Assembly: GCF_030042015.1 (NCBI RefSeq)
Contig: NZ_JASIAL010000165.1
Span: forward strand, 1 to 20,737
Origin: Trebonia sp030042015
GTDB taxonomy: Bacteria; Actinomycetota; Actinomycetes; Streptosporangiales; Streptosporangiaceae
Reading direction: 5' to 3'
Length of the DNA stretch: 20,737 nt
Positions within the stretch are counted from its first letter, which is position 1, and the number at the start of each line of letters is the position of its first letter. Positions 1-7,426 of this stretch are shown here, piece after piece. Under the pieces are notes generated by a model. It saw nothing but the letters and a program-made list of their open reading frames with translations. It was not told the origin of the DNA and made no database searches. Position numbers and translations under genes: made by a program.

Positions 1-99
1 CGCGATCTCCGCGTCCTTCGCCTCGACGACATCCCGCAACCGGGCCAGCAGGGCACGCAGCTCCCCGGCGTCAGCGGACGACCCGGGCTCATCGGACAC
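1..99 (-). CDS. N-terminus of a probable IS66-type transposase (partial)
   Basis: A GTG at 97-99 opens a leftward frame of 33 codons that runs off the window edge. The peptide starts VSDEPGSSADAGELRALL and continues as a charged, leucine-rich helical stretch ending around VEAKDAEIA. IS66 transposases commonly open with this kind of coiled-coil segment ahead of the DNA-binding and DDE domains. A weak AGGA ribosome-binding sequence lies about 12 bases upstream. No catalytic residues are inside the window, so assignment rests on the N-terminal character and on the IS66-like GTAA end at 201. It could be another coiled-coil protein. Confidence 0.45.
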   Translation of the reverse strand, partial: MSDEPGSSADAGELRALLARLRDVVEAKDAEIA

Positions 100-201
100 A
101 AGATCCGATCCTGTTCAACCTCAAGTCAAGGTTCAAGCACCGCCGCCGACGTGTCGGATCACGGCCTCAAGCCGAGGCCCCCTGAATGGACACGACCTTA
201 C
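1..201 (-). mobile_element. End of an IS66-family-like insertion sequence (partial)
   Basis: Read on the minus strand from position 201, the DNA begins GTAAGGTCGTGTCCATTC. IS66-family elements characteristically begin with GTAA. About 100 bases inside this end a leftward reading frame starts that resembles an IS66 transposase N-terminus. A 6-bp perfect hairpin (163-168 with 174-179, arms GGCCTC/GAGGCC) lies just inside the end. The other end and the main transposase lie outside the window, so neither the opposite inverted repeat nor the expected 8-bp target duplication can be tested. The element stops only 26 bases from the ROK gene's stop codon. IS66 is an inference from the terminal bases and the short peptide. 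Confidence 0.5.
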
Positions 202-226
202 CGGCGCGGCCTGGCATCTGTCGCGG

Positions 227-1741
227 TCAGGGCCGCATGAAATCCGCATAGTCCAGATCGCGGATAACCAGCGCGGCCCCTTCCCAGATGTGGTCGGCTA
301 GATGCGGTTCGATTGGCATGCCAACACGATCCTCACGTATGACGTACTGGGCTCTATACGCCTGGAGACGCTGGCTGAACATGTCGATGCGATCAAAAGC
401 AGAAACGACGGGGCCGGTAAACACGACATTGTCGAGGTCGAGCACGTTGACGAGATTTGCCGCCCCGATCGCCAGCAGGCGCGCATATTGATTAATGAAT
501 GCCGCAAAGTACGTTCGATAGGCATCGGAGTCGACGAGATCGGCTACAGCCGCAGGCAGCTGCAGGTGAGCTGGCGCCTCCGAGCCCAGTGACCGCTCGG
601 CGGCCGCGAGCAATACGTCGTACCGCATGACGTTCTCGGGAGCGAGGCCAAGGGCTTCCGCAAGGCCGGCGAATATTTTCGGATTGAGCGCCTGCGCCAT
701 GCTTACCACACCGACATCGTTGGCGATCATCTCGAAGTGCAACCCGGCCTTCCGGCAACGGCAATCGGGAACGACGAGTTCAGCCGCCGAATCCCCCGTC
801 GATCCGCCTAGGTGCAGAACACGGTCATCGGAGAGTTGCAGGGTCTGATGACCAGTCTCTCCCGCTCCCGTGAAGGAGCCATAGTAGACGCGGCTGCCTA
901 GGATGAGACAGCTGCCCACACCTTCGGATACCAGGATGCAGGCATAGTTATGCCAGCCTTGTCGTCTTTGGTTAACGACGTAGCGTCCGATCGCCCGGGC
1001 GTCGTTGTCCAGATAGATTCTTCCGGCTAGCGCGGCCACATCGGTAAGGCCGAATTTATGCGCTGCCGCAGGGTGATCCTTAATTATGCGGCGGGCGACC
1101 TCGTTAGCGACCTGGCTATTGGGAGGCAATCCGCCTGCCGAACTCTCCAGTGTCCGCTCTCGCACGTCTACGAGTCCGGGGAGAGCAATTGCCACAGCAT
1201 CAGCTGTGCGATCACCGATGTCGCGGATAAGGTCGACAAGTGCCCCCGCAATCGACTGGTAGACAGCTTCCCGGCCGGACCCGGGATGTGCACGGGTACG
1301 TGTCGGAATGATCTCCTTGATGGGAAGTCCGCCTAGCGGCTGGGCTGGGTCGCCATCGATCAGGACCGCACCGTATTCGATAGCCGAGCGACCGGCATGG
1401 ACGCCCAGGATAACCCGCCCGCCCACCGTCGCACGCGACTGATCTGCCTGCGCATGATCTGTGAGCGCACCGACTCGACGCCTGAAAGCCGCTGGAGCAA
1501 CAGCGATAAGAAGTATGACTCCACAGACAACGGCAAGGATTAGAAATGAATTTCCAATCCACATGGCGAAGCCCTTGCCGCCGAGAGAACGCACGGCAAT
1601 GCCAGCCGCCACGGCACCTGCCGCGACAAAGGCCAGCGGGCGCCGATCATCATCTAGGCTCTCGGCAAGGCGCTCTAGAAGAGATGTCGTTTCCCCCACA
1701 GACGCTCCCAGAGAAGATCGTCGGGTCGAGTCGGGTAACAC
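227..1741 (-). CDS. Membrane-anchored ROK-family protein with degenerate sugar-kinase motifs
   Basis: 504 residues from a GTG start. The N-terminus has two hydrophobic segments (about 35-52 and 60-84), then a basic FRRR stop-transfer sequence, then a ROK domain (about 110-504), which would face the cytoplasm. ROK proteins are sugar kinases or sugar-responsive repressors. Visible ROK features are DNDA at 245-248, which holds the usual catalytic Asp, ETGH at 295-298 (the ExGH motif), and C327-x-C329. Three things are off. The phosphate-binding DxGxT motif reads HAGRS (115-119). The third zinc-ligand Cys of CxCGxxGCxE is Leu334, with a nearby His335. No winged-helix DNA-binding domain is present. 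Kinase activity is therefore doubtful and a sugar-sensing or regulatory role is possible. Codon use is much less GC-biased than the neighbours', suggesting transfer. The start is uncertain because no strong ribosome-binding site precedes it. Confidence 0.82.
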   Translation of the reverse strand: MLPDSTRRSSLGASVGETTSLLERLAESLDDDRRPLAFVAAGAVAAGIAVRSLGGKGFAMWIGNSFLILAVVCGVILLIAVAPAAFRRRVGALTDHAQADQSRATVGGRVILGVHAGRSAIEYGAVLIDGDPAQPLGGLPIKEIIPTRTRAHPGSGREAVYQSIAGALVDLIRDIGDRTADAVAIALPGLVDVRERTLESSAGGLPPNSQVANEVARRIIKDHPAAAHKFGLTDVAALAGRIYLDNDARAIGRYVVNQRRQGWHNYACILVSEGVGSCLILGSRVYYGSFTGAGETGHQTLQLSDDRVLHLGGSTGDSAAELVVPDCRCRKAGLHFEMIANDVGVVSMAQALNPKIFAGLAEALGLAPENVMRYDVLLAAAERSLGSEAPAHLQLPAAVADLVDSDAYRTYFAAFINQYARLLAIGAANLVNVLDLDNVVFTGPVVSAFDRIDMFSQRLQAYRAQYVIREDRVGMPIEPHLADHIWEGAALVIRDLDYADFMRP

Positions 1742-1860
1742 GCCACATTAGCCTGTTCATCATCACCTGCGTAGCTTCTGCAGGCAAACGGGCGCGACTG
1801 GCGAACTGCGCGAGACAACCGCCTATTCGGATTTGATCTGCGGCTTTCCGCGTCACGCGG

Positions 1861-1965
1861 CCGGGTGCAGGCGCGCCCCCGCCGCCGGGTGCCCGCGCGG
1901 CCCTGATCTCGGCCGACGGCCGCTACGCGGAGCTGTTCGCCCTGCAAGCCGAGGGCTGCCGCTAA
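1861..1965 (+). pseudogene. C-terminal scrap of an ABC exporter ATPase
   Basis: The plus-strand frame at 1861-1965 ends ALISADGRYAELFALQAEGC, then Arg and TAA. This closely matches the usual final residues of ABC exporter ATP-binding domains, which typically end in a form like GGRYAELFxLQA. In the same frame a TGA lies at about 1834-1836, and no Walker A, signature or Walker B sequence is present upstream. Only the tail of the gene therefore survives. It sits between the AT-rich ROK gene and the MFS gene stop at 1970, at a plausible recombination boundary. The piece is short and recognised by eye, so confidence is moderate. Confidence 0.45.
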
Positions 1966-1969
1966 CCCG

Positions 1970-3817
1970 CTAGTCAGGCGTGGCCGGCTTGGCCGGCCTG
2001 TCTGGCGGTGCGCTGGCGTCTTCGGGGACGTCGCTGACAACGAGCTCGCTGGGCTCGAAGCCGCCTTCGGCGGCCGCGGCGGCCAGTTCGTATCCCAGCG
2101 GCTCACGCGCGGCAGCCGCCACCGCCCGCCGGCGCGGTCCGGTCAGCGCCGAGGCGACGGCGGCGATCACGCACGTCGCGATCGCGAACCCGAACGCCAC
2201 ACCGAGACCGCTGTGGAACGGCACCGTGATCAGGTGCGGGAAGAACTCCCGCCCGGCCACGTAGGCGGCGTTGGCGGCGGGCAGGCGCGACAGCAGCGGG
2301 CCGAGCAGCTGCTGCATCGGGTTGTAGCCGAGGAAGGACGCGAACAGCACGCCGATCGGGGGCAGGTGCGAGATCGGCGCGGCCGCACTGGCCGGCACGC
2401 CCTCGGCGGTGAGCCCGCTGAGCATCGCCGACGGCAGCTTGCTTGACAGGCCGGCCACCATCAGTGTGAAGAAGATGCCGATCGAGAGCACGAACGCGGA
2501 GTTCTGGAAGGTGGCGATCATGCCGCCGGCCGCCCCGCGCTGGTTGGGCGGCGCCGAGTTCATCATCTCCGCCCAGTTCGGGGAGAAGAACAGGCCGGAG
2601 CCGAAGCCGTTGAGGGCGATCACGATCGCGAACTCCCAGTAGGCGAAGTTCACCGGCACGAATGTCAGCAGCAGGAACGTCGCTCCGGTCAGCAGCGCGC
2701 CGCCGACCGTGAACGGCTTTGCCCCGAACTTGTCGGACAGCACGCCGGACAGCGGCGCGGACAGCAGGAAGCCGGTCGTCAGCGGCACCAGGTAGATGCC
2801 GGCCCACAGCGGGGTCTCGTGGTAGCTGTAGCCGTGCAGCGGCAGCCAGATGCCCTGCAGCCAGATGATCAGCATGAACTGCATGCCGCCGCGCCCCATC
2901 GCGAGCATCAGGCTCGCGACGTTCCCGGCCGCGAACGGACGGATCCGGAACAGCGAGATCCGGAACAGCGGCTCGGCGACCCGGGTCTCGACGTACACGA
3001 AGATCACCAGCAGCGCCAGGCCGCCGAACAGCGCGGTCAGCACCCACGGGTTGGTCCAGCCCATCGGGTGCCCGCCGTACGGCAGCAGGCCGTAGGTGAT
3101 GCCGACCAGGATGGCGACCAGGCCGCCGCCGAACAGCAGGTTGCCCCACCAGTCCGTCTGCGCGTGCTTGCGCGCTCCGATGTCGTGCAGCATGAGGTAC
3201 GCCCAGATCGTGCCGAACGCGCCGATCGGCGCCGAGACCAGGAAGATCAGGTGCCAGTTCACCGGGGCCAGCGCGCCGCCGAGGATCAGGCCGATGAATG
3301 ACCCGGCGATCGCCGCGATCGAGTTCACGGACAGGGCGGTGCCGCGCTGGTTGGCCGGGAACGCGTCGGTGACGATCGCGGCGGAGTTGGCGAACAGGAA
3401 CGCGCCGCCGACGCCCTGCACGACCCGCCAGCCGATCAGCCATATCGCCCCGTCCGCGCCGTGCATCCAGGTCACGGTCAGCAAGATCGAGGCCACGCTG
3501 AAGACCGCGAAGCCCAGGGTGTACATCCGCACCCGGCCGAACATGTCGCCCAGCCGCCCGAACGACACCACGAGGACCGCGGACACGACCAGGAACCCCA
3601 TGAACATCCACAGCAGATAGCTGGTGTTGCCCGGGCTGAGCGGGTTCAGCCCGATGCCGCGGAACACGGCGGGCAGCGCGATCAGCACGATCGACTGGTT
3701 GATCGTGGCCATCAGCATGCCAAGCGTGGTGTTGGACAGCGCGATCCACTTGTAGTGCGGACCGGGCGCACGGCGAGCCCGGACGGGCGAGCCTGCCACG
3801 TCAGAATTGACCGTCAT
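1970..3817 (-). CDS. MFS drug/proton antiporter, DHA2 (14-helix) family
   Basis: 615 residues, the usual size for 14-helix EmrB/QacA-type exporters, which expel hydrophobic compounds across the cytoplasmic membrane using the proton gradient. Helix 1 carries ATINQSIVLIALP (about 37-49). The loop 2-3 motif A reads GRLGDMFGRVRM (87-98). Motif B is WRVVQGVGGAF (130-140), with its conserved Arg131. About fourteen hydrophobic stretches follow, with a long hydrophilic, Ala/Pro-rich cytoplasmic tail after about residue 560. The ATG at 3815-3817 has a GGGGAG ribosome-binding site about 11 bases upstream. A 118-base gap separates it from the upstream SDR gene and contains a small TGAG/CTCA near-palindrome, so it may have its own promoter. 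No TetR or MarR regulator is adjacent, and the substrate cannot be predicted. Confidence 0.93.
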   Translation of the reverse strand: MTVNSDVAGSPVRARRAPGPHYKWIALSNTTLGMLMATINQSIVLIALPAVFRGIGLNPLSPGNTSYLLWMFMGFLVVSAVLVVSFGRLGDMFGRVRMYTLGFAVFSVASILLTVTWMHGADGAIWLIGWRVVQGVGGAFLFANSAAIVTDAFPANQRGTALSVNSIAAIAGSFIGLILGGALAPVNWHLIFLVSAPIGAFGTIWAYLMLHDIGARKHAQTDWWGNLLFGGGLVAILVGITYGLLPYGGHPMGWTNPWVLTALFGGLALLVIFVYVETRVAEPLFRISLFRIRPFAAGNVASLMLAMGRGGMQFMLIIWLQGIWLPLHGYSYHETPLWAGIYLVPLTTGFLLSAPLSGVLSDKFGAKPFTVGGALLTGATFLLLTFVPVNFAYWEFAIVIALNGFGSGLFFSPNWAEMMNSAPPNQRGAAGGMIATFQNSAFVLSIGIFFTLMVAGLSSKLPSAMLSGLTAEGVPASAAAPISHLPPIGVLFASFLGYNPMQQLLGPLLSRLPAANAAYVAGREFFPHLITVPFHSGLGVAFGFAIATCVIAAVASALTGPRRRAVAAAAREPLGYELAAAAAEGGFEPSELVVSDVPEDASAPPDRPAKPATPD

Positions 3818-3935
3818 GGGCGGATGTGCTCCCCACCTGAGTTCTCAACCGGTATTTGCTTGCCCTGAACTAACAATGACTTACCGGACCGGAATCCGCA
3901 TCCGCGCCCCCCTGTGGTCACGTCGGGCGCCCACG

Positions 3936-4790
3936 TCAGGCGGTCACGTCGATGCCGTAGCGGCTGGCGAGTTCGGCGACGGCGAGCGCGCGGCCGGTGA
4001 GGGTCATCAGCTGGGGGTCGGCGGCAAGCGCGGTGATGGCCCGGCCGACGCCTGCTGGGGACTGCGAGCCGTTCAGGTCCAGGTGCTCGGCGTAGCGCAG
4101 GACGGTCTCGGTGCGCACCCAGCCGGGGTGCACGGCGACCGAGGCGACGCGGTGCTCGCGCAGCTGCGCCGCGGCGGCCTGGGCGAGGCGGTCGTCTGCG
4201 GCCTTGGCCATCGCGTACGCCGGGCCGCCCGGGGCGCCTGGGGCACTCGGGGCGCCCGGGGCGCCCGCGTGCTGCCCGGAGCCGGGGATCGCCATCGACA
4301 CGGTCACCGCCAGGCTGCCTGGCGCGGCGATCAGCAGCGGCGCGGACCGGGCCAGTGCCACGTAGTGCGCCCGCACCCCGCTGGCGAACATCGCGTCGAA
4401 CAGCTCGACCGGCTGCTGCCACATGGGCGCGTTCCACTCGTCCCATGCTCCCGCGGCGAGCCGTTCGTAGCCGCCCCAGGCGTTGTTGACAAGCAGGTCC
4501 AGGCGGCCGTGCGCGGCGGCGATCCGCGCGGCGACCGCGGTGACGGCCGTGTCGTCGCGGTGGTCGCAGGGCACGGGAACACCGAGGCCGCCGGCCGCGG
4601 TGACCGCGGCGGCGCAGTCCTCCACGGTGCCGGGAAGCCCGGTGGTGCGCGCGGCCGCGGTCGAGCGGGCGGTGACGTAGACGGTCCAGCCCGCGCCGCC
4701 AAGCGCGGCGGCGACGCCGCGCCCGATGCCGCGGGACGCCCCCGTCACCCACGCCACCCGCCGCTCGCCCCGGTCCCCCGGATCAGGCAC
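3936..4790 (-). CDS. Short-chain dehydrogenase/reductase, DHRS1-like
   Basis: 284 residues with a classical SDR Rossmann fold. The cofactor motif TGASRGIG is at 16-23, NNAWG at 102-106 replaces NNAG, and the catalytic residues are Ser165, Tyr192 and Lys196 (YAMAK). The NNAWGG loop and the W...MW...HYV segment resemble the DHRS1-type subgroup, whose bacterial substrates are mostly unknown. Just before the active-site Tyr is a low-complexity stretch of GAP/SAP triplets (about 175-190), unusually placed for an SDR. GTG start; the gene begins only 8 bases after the pspA stop codon, so the two are probably co-transcribed and coupled. The ribosome-binding sequence is weak, as expected for coupled translation. 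Confidence 0.9.
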   Translation of the reverse strand: MPDPGDRGERRVAWVTGASRGIGRGVAAALGGAGWTVYVTARSTAAARTTGLPGTVEDCAAAVTAAGGLGVPVPCDHRDDTAVTAVAARIAAAHGRLDLLVNNAWGGYERLAAGAWDEWNAPMWQQPVELFDAMFASGVRAHYVALARSAPLLIAAPGSLAVTVSMAIPGSGQHAGAPGAPSAPGAPGGPAYAMAKAADDRLAQAAAAQLREHRVASVAVHPGWVRTETVLRYAEHLDLNGSQSPAGVGRAITALAADPQLMTLTGRALAVAELASRYGIDVTA

Positions 4791-4798
4791 GTTAGCCG

Positions 4799-5533
4799 CT
4801 AACTGTCGGCTGCCGGCAGCCCCGGCGCCTGGCTGGCCGGGCCGATCTGGGCCTTCAGCGCGGCAAGCTGGCGGTCGACGTCGGCGGACGCCCCGGCCTC
4901 GTCGAGTTCCTTCTGGATGTCGTCGGTGCTGCCGCCGACGTCCTCGAGCACGCCGGACTGCAGCAGCTCGTCCAGGGCGCCGGCCCGCGCCTGCATGGTG
5001 GCGATCTTGTCCTGCGCGCGCTGCAGCGCCGCGCCCGAGTCGCCCAGCGTGGTGGAGATCCCGGCGACGCTCTCGTTCACCGAGGTCATCGCGCTGGCCG
5101 CGGTGTACTGGGCCTTCAGCGTCTCCTTCTGCGTCCGGAACTGGTTGACCCGCTGCTGCAGCGCCGACAGCGTCTGCTCGAGCTTCTCCTCTTCCTCGTT
5201 GAGCTGCTCGTGCTGCGATTCCATGCCGTCGATCTGGGCCTGCGCCGCAGCCTTGCGCTGCAGCGCCTCGCGCGCCAGGTCCTCCTTGCCGACGGCCAGC
5301 GCCGCCTTCGCCTGATCCTGCAGGTGATCAACCGAATGCTGGAGCTGCTGCTCCTGCAGCTCGATCTGCTTGCGGGAGGCGGCGACGGTGACCAGGGCCT
5401 GACGGACCTTGGTGAGGTGATCGAGCATCTGCTCGTAGGACAGATCCAGCATCTCGTCGGGCTTTTCCGCGGCGTCGAGCGCCTTGTTGGCCTTGGCCGC
5501 GAGTATGTCGTGCGCTCTCTGGAAAAGGGTCAT
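4799..5533 (-). CDS. pspA: PspA/IM30 family envelope-stress protein
   Basis: 244 residues, almost entirely alpha-helical and coiled-coil, starting MTLFQRAHDILAAKANKALD, the typical membrane-binding amphipathic start of the PspA/IM30/Vipp1 family. These ESCRT-III-like proteins assemble on the inner face of the membrane and protect it under stress. Heptad-rich charged helices run from about 25 to 200, and the tail has an Asp/Glu-rich linker followed by DVDRQLAALKAQIG, a common actinobacterial ending. The ATG at 5531-5533 has AGGAG nine bases upstream. It heads a probable two-gene unit with the SDR. The usual actinobacterial partners (ClgR, PspM/PspN-like) are not seen nearby, so this may be a secondary pspA copy. 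Confidence 0.92.
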   Translation of the reverse strand: MTLFQRAHDILAAKANKALDAAEKPDEMLDLSYEQMLDHLTKVRQALVTVAASRKQIELQEQQLQHSVDHLQDQAKAALAVGKEDLAREALQRKAAAQAQIDGMESQHEQLNEEEEKLEQTLSALQQRVNQFRTQKETLKAQYTAASAMTSVNESVAGISTTLGDSGAALQRAQDKIATMQARAGALDELLQSGVLEDVGGSTDDIQKELDEAGASADVDRQLAALKAQIGPASQAPGLPAADS

Positions 5534-5621
5534 CTCGGTCTGCTCCTAGTCGACGATGAGCGGAGCCTGCCGCACCGGTGGACCGACCCCACGGGTGGTG
5601 GGCCGCGCTTGCCCACAGATG

Positions 5622-6389
5622 CTACCGTTTCCCGGCCGGCCCCCCCGGCGTCAGCAGGTCGCAGAAACGGCGCGCGAACAGATAGGCATCCCCCGGCCAG
5701 CGCGCGGACAGGTAGCGGCCGTCCAGCACGGTGAACGCGGGGGTGTCATCGGTCGCGGTGCCGCGCGCGGACAGCGTCAGCGGCCCCCGCAGAAACTGCG
5801 CGCGCGGGTCGTCCAGGCACGCCTTGACCTCGTCCTCGACGTAGCCGGGGTAGGTCCGGTAGTAGCGGCCGAGCCGCCACCCCGTGACCAGGAAGGCGGC
5901 GCGTTCCATGTACTTGGGCAGGCACGTTGTCCGGCACCCGGCCAGGACGGCGCGGCCGGTGGCGGCGTCACGGGTCCGGGCAAGCACCAGCACGCCGTGG
6001 CAGATGGCGCCGACCGGCCTGCCCAGTTGCCAGAACCGGCCCACTTGATCGCGCAGCACCGCCGAGCCGAGGTACTGCCGCATCCCTGGGGCGTGGCCGC
6101 CCGGCAGCAGCAGCCCGTCGAAGTCGGCCGGGTCCAGGCCGGCCCACGCCGCCGTCGCGGAGAATTCCGGCGCCTTGGTCAGCTCGTCGTACAGGCTCCT
6201 GGCGGCGGGCGCCGCGCCCAGCTGGCCGAACAGGACACCGGTCAGCAGCCGGGGATCCGCGGCGGGGACGGTGCCCTCGCGTTCGGTGGCGAAGACGATC
6301 TCGTGCCCGGCGTCGCGCACGATCCGCCACGGCACGGCGACCTCCGTGACGTCGAAGTCCCGGTCGGGCAGCGGCACGAGAACGCGCAC
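5622..6389 (-). CDS. DJ-1/PfpI superfamily protein (type 1 glutamine amidotransferase-like)
   Basis: 255 residues. The nucleophile elbow AICHG has Cys130 and His131, the conserved acid is Glu16 in the first helix (TEVAVPWRI), and GGHAPGM precedes the elbow, as in Hsp31-like DJ-1 proteins. Members include glyoxalase III, deglycase-type and chaperone proteins, so the exact activity is open. The start is a GTG at 6387-6389 giving VRVLVPLPDRDFD. Nearby upstream ATGs (6396-6401) are out of frame. It is divergent from the ECF41-controlled epimerase gene and 88 bases upstream of pspA on the same strand. Insertions around 75-95 and 150-185 make it longer than minimal PfpI proteins (about 170-190). 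Confidence 0.88.
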   Translation of the reverse strand: MRVLVPLPDRDFDVTEVAVPWRIVRDAGHEIVFATEREGTVPAADPRLLTGVLFGQLGAAPAARSLYDELTKAPEFSATAAWAGLDPADFDGLLLPGGHAPGMRQYLGSAVLRDQVGRFWQLGRPVGAICHGVLVLARTRDAATGRAVLAGCRTTCLPKYMERAAFLVTGWRLGRYYRTYPGYVEDEVKACLDDPRAQFLRGPLTLSARGTATDDTPAFTVLDGRYLSARWPGDAYLFARRFCDLLTPGGPAGKR

Positions 6390-6431
6390 CTGCGCATCAT
6401 CTCACGGGCGTCAGGCGCGCGGGCCGGGCGA

Positions 6432-6458
6432 TGTCACAGCCTTGGGTGGTGGCCTGTC
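6432..6458 (+). promoter_or_regulatory. ECF41-type promoter (TGTCACA, 16-nt spacer, TGTC)
   Basis: TGTCACA at 6432-6438 is followed by exactly 16 bases and then TGTC at 6455-6458. Published ECF41 sigma factors recognise a TGTCACA -35 and a CGTC-like -10 with about this spacing. The site is 36 bases upstream of the epimerase start (6494). The second gene of that unit encodes an ECF41 sigma factor, so the context supports autoregulation. The -10 differs from CGTC at one base. Confidence 0.72.
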
Positions 6459-6493
6459 TTCAGGGGAAAGCACCACACGGGAAGGAAAAGATC

Positions 6494-7426
6494 ATGCGAG
6501 TCTTCGTCACGGGAGCGACCGGGGCAGTGGGGCGGCACCTGGTTCCCATGCTGGTCGCGGCGGGTCACGAGGTCACCGCCACCACGCGCACGCCCGGCAA
6601 GGCCGCGCAGCTGCGCGCGGCCGGCGCCGAGCCGGCGGTCGTCGACGGGCTGGACAGGGAGGCGGTGATCGCGGCGGTGCGGGCCGCCGCGCCTGAGGTG
6701 ATCGTGCACGAGATGACCGCGCTGGCGGACATGCGCAGCCTCCGCGATCCCGACAGGGAGTTCGCCGTCACGAACGAGCTCAGGACCCGGGGCACCGACA
6801 ACCTGCTGGCCGCCGCGGCGCTGGCGGGCACCCGCCGGGTCATCGCGCAAAGCTACGCGGGGCCCGGGCCGGACAGGCGTTCCAGCGGCGGGCTGAAGAC
6901 CGAAGAGGATCCGCTCGACCTGCGGCCGATCCGGTCGGCGATGCGCGGGCCTGCGGCGATCGCGTATGTGGACAGGACCGTGCCGCTGCAGGCGCGGGAG
7001 GGGATCGTGCTCCGCTACGGCGCCTTCTACGGGCCTGGCGCCTCGGACGTCGTGCTCGCCATGGTGCGCAAGCGGCAGCTTCCCGTTATCGGCGGCGGGA
7101 CTGGGGTCTGGTCGTTCGTCGAGGTCACCGACGCCGCGGCCGCGACGGTCGCCGCTGTCGACCGCGGCGCGCCCGGCGTCTACAACGTCGTGGACAGCGA
7201 CCCGGCGCCGGTCGCGGAGTGGCTGCCGTACCTGGCCGGGCTCGCGGGCGCGAAGCCGCCGCTGCGCGTCCCCGGCTGGCTCGGCCGGCTGCTCGCCGGA
7301 GAGTTCGTCGTGGCCCAGATGACCAGCGCGCGCGGGTCCTCGAACGAGAAGGCAAGGAAAGAGCTCGGCTGGGAGCCGCGCTACGCGAGCTGGCGGGAGG
7401 GGTTCCGTGCCTGGGTCAGCGGATGA
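6494..7426 (+). CDS. NAD(P)-binding epimerase/dehydratase-like protein (atypical extended SDR)
   Basis: 310 residues. The start is set at the ATG at 6494 because GAAGGA lies 7-8 bases upstream and the protein then opens directly with MRVFVTGATGAVGRHLVP, the N-terminal Rossmann strand with GxxGxxG (7-13). An upstream in-frame start at 6431 would overlap the promoter. Later segments (REGIVLRYGAFYGPGAS near 170-186; YNVVDSDPAP near 233-242) match NAD-dependent epimerase-type proteins often paired with SigJ/ECF41 factors. The usual YxxxK pair is not obvious. The 3' end overlaps the sigma factor gene by 20 bases. ECF41 operons typically carry one of a carboxymuconolactone decarboxylase, an oxidoreductase or an epimerase (COE genes), and this appears to be that partner. 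The substrate is unknown. Confidence 0.9.
   Translation: MRVFVTGATGAVGRHLVPMLVAAGHEVTATTRTPGKAAQLRAAGAEPAVVDGLDREAVIAAVRAAAPEVIVHEMTALADMRSLRDPDREFAVTNELRTRGTDNLLAAAALAGTRRVIAQSYAGPGPDRRSSGGLKTEEDPLDLRPIRSAMRGPAAIAYVDRTVPLQAREGIVLRYGAFYGPGASDVVLAMVRKRQLPVIGGGTGVWSFVEVTDAAAATVAAVDRGAPGVYNVVDSDPAPVAEWLPYLAGLAGAKPPLRVPGWLGRLLAGEFVVAQMTSARGSSNEKARKELGWEPRYASWREGFRAWVSG

Noticed and set aside
2819..3301. Long plus-strand frames opposite the MFS gene
   Set aside because: They mirror the MFS codons, are rich in Arg/Gln/Asp without any domain, and arise from third-position GC bias of the real minus-strand gene.
3820..3900. TGAG/CTCA near-palindrome and TTGTTA-like box upstream of the MFS gene as an operator/promoter
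   Set aside because: The palindrome has only 4-bp arms and no convincing -10 at the right spacing, so it is not strong enough to annotate.
6431..6493. Upstream start (6431) for the epimerase gene
   Set aside because: It would place the start inside the ECF41-type promoter. The ATG at 6494 has a good ribosome-binding site and begins exactly at the Rossmann strand.
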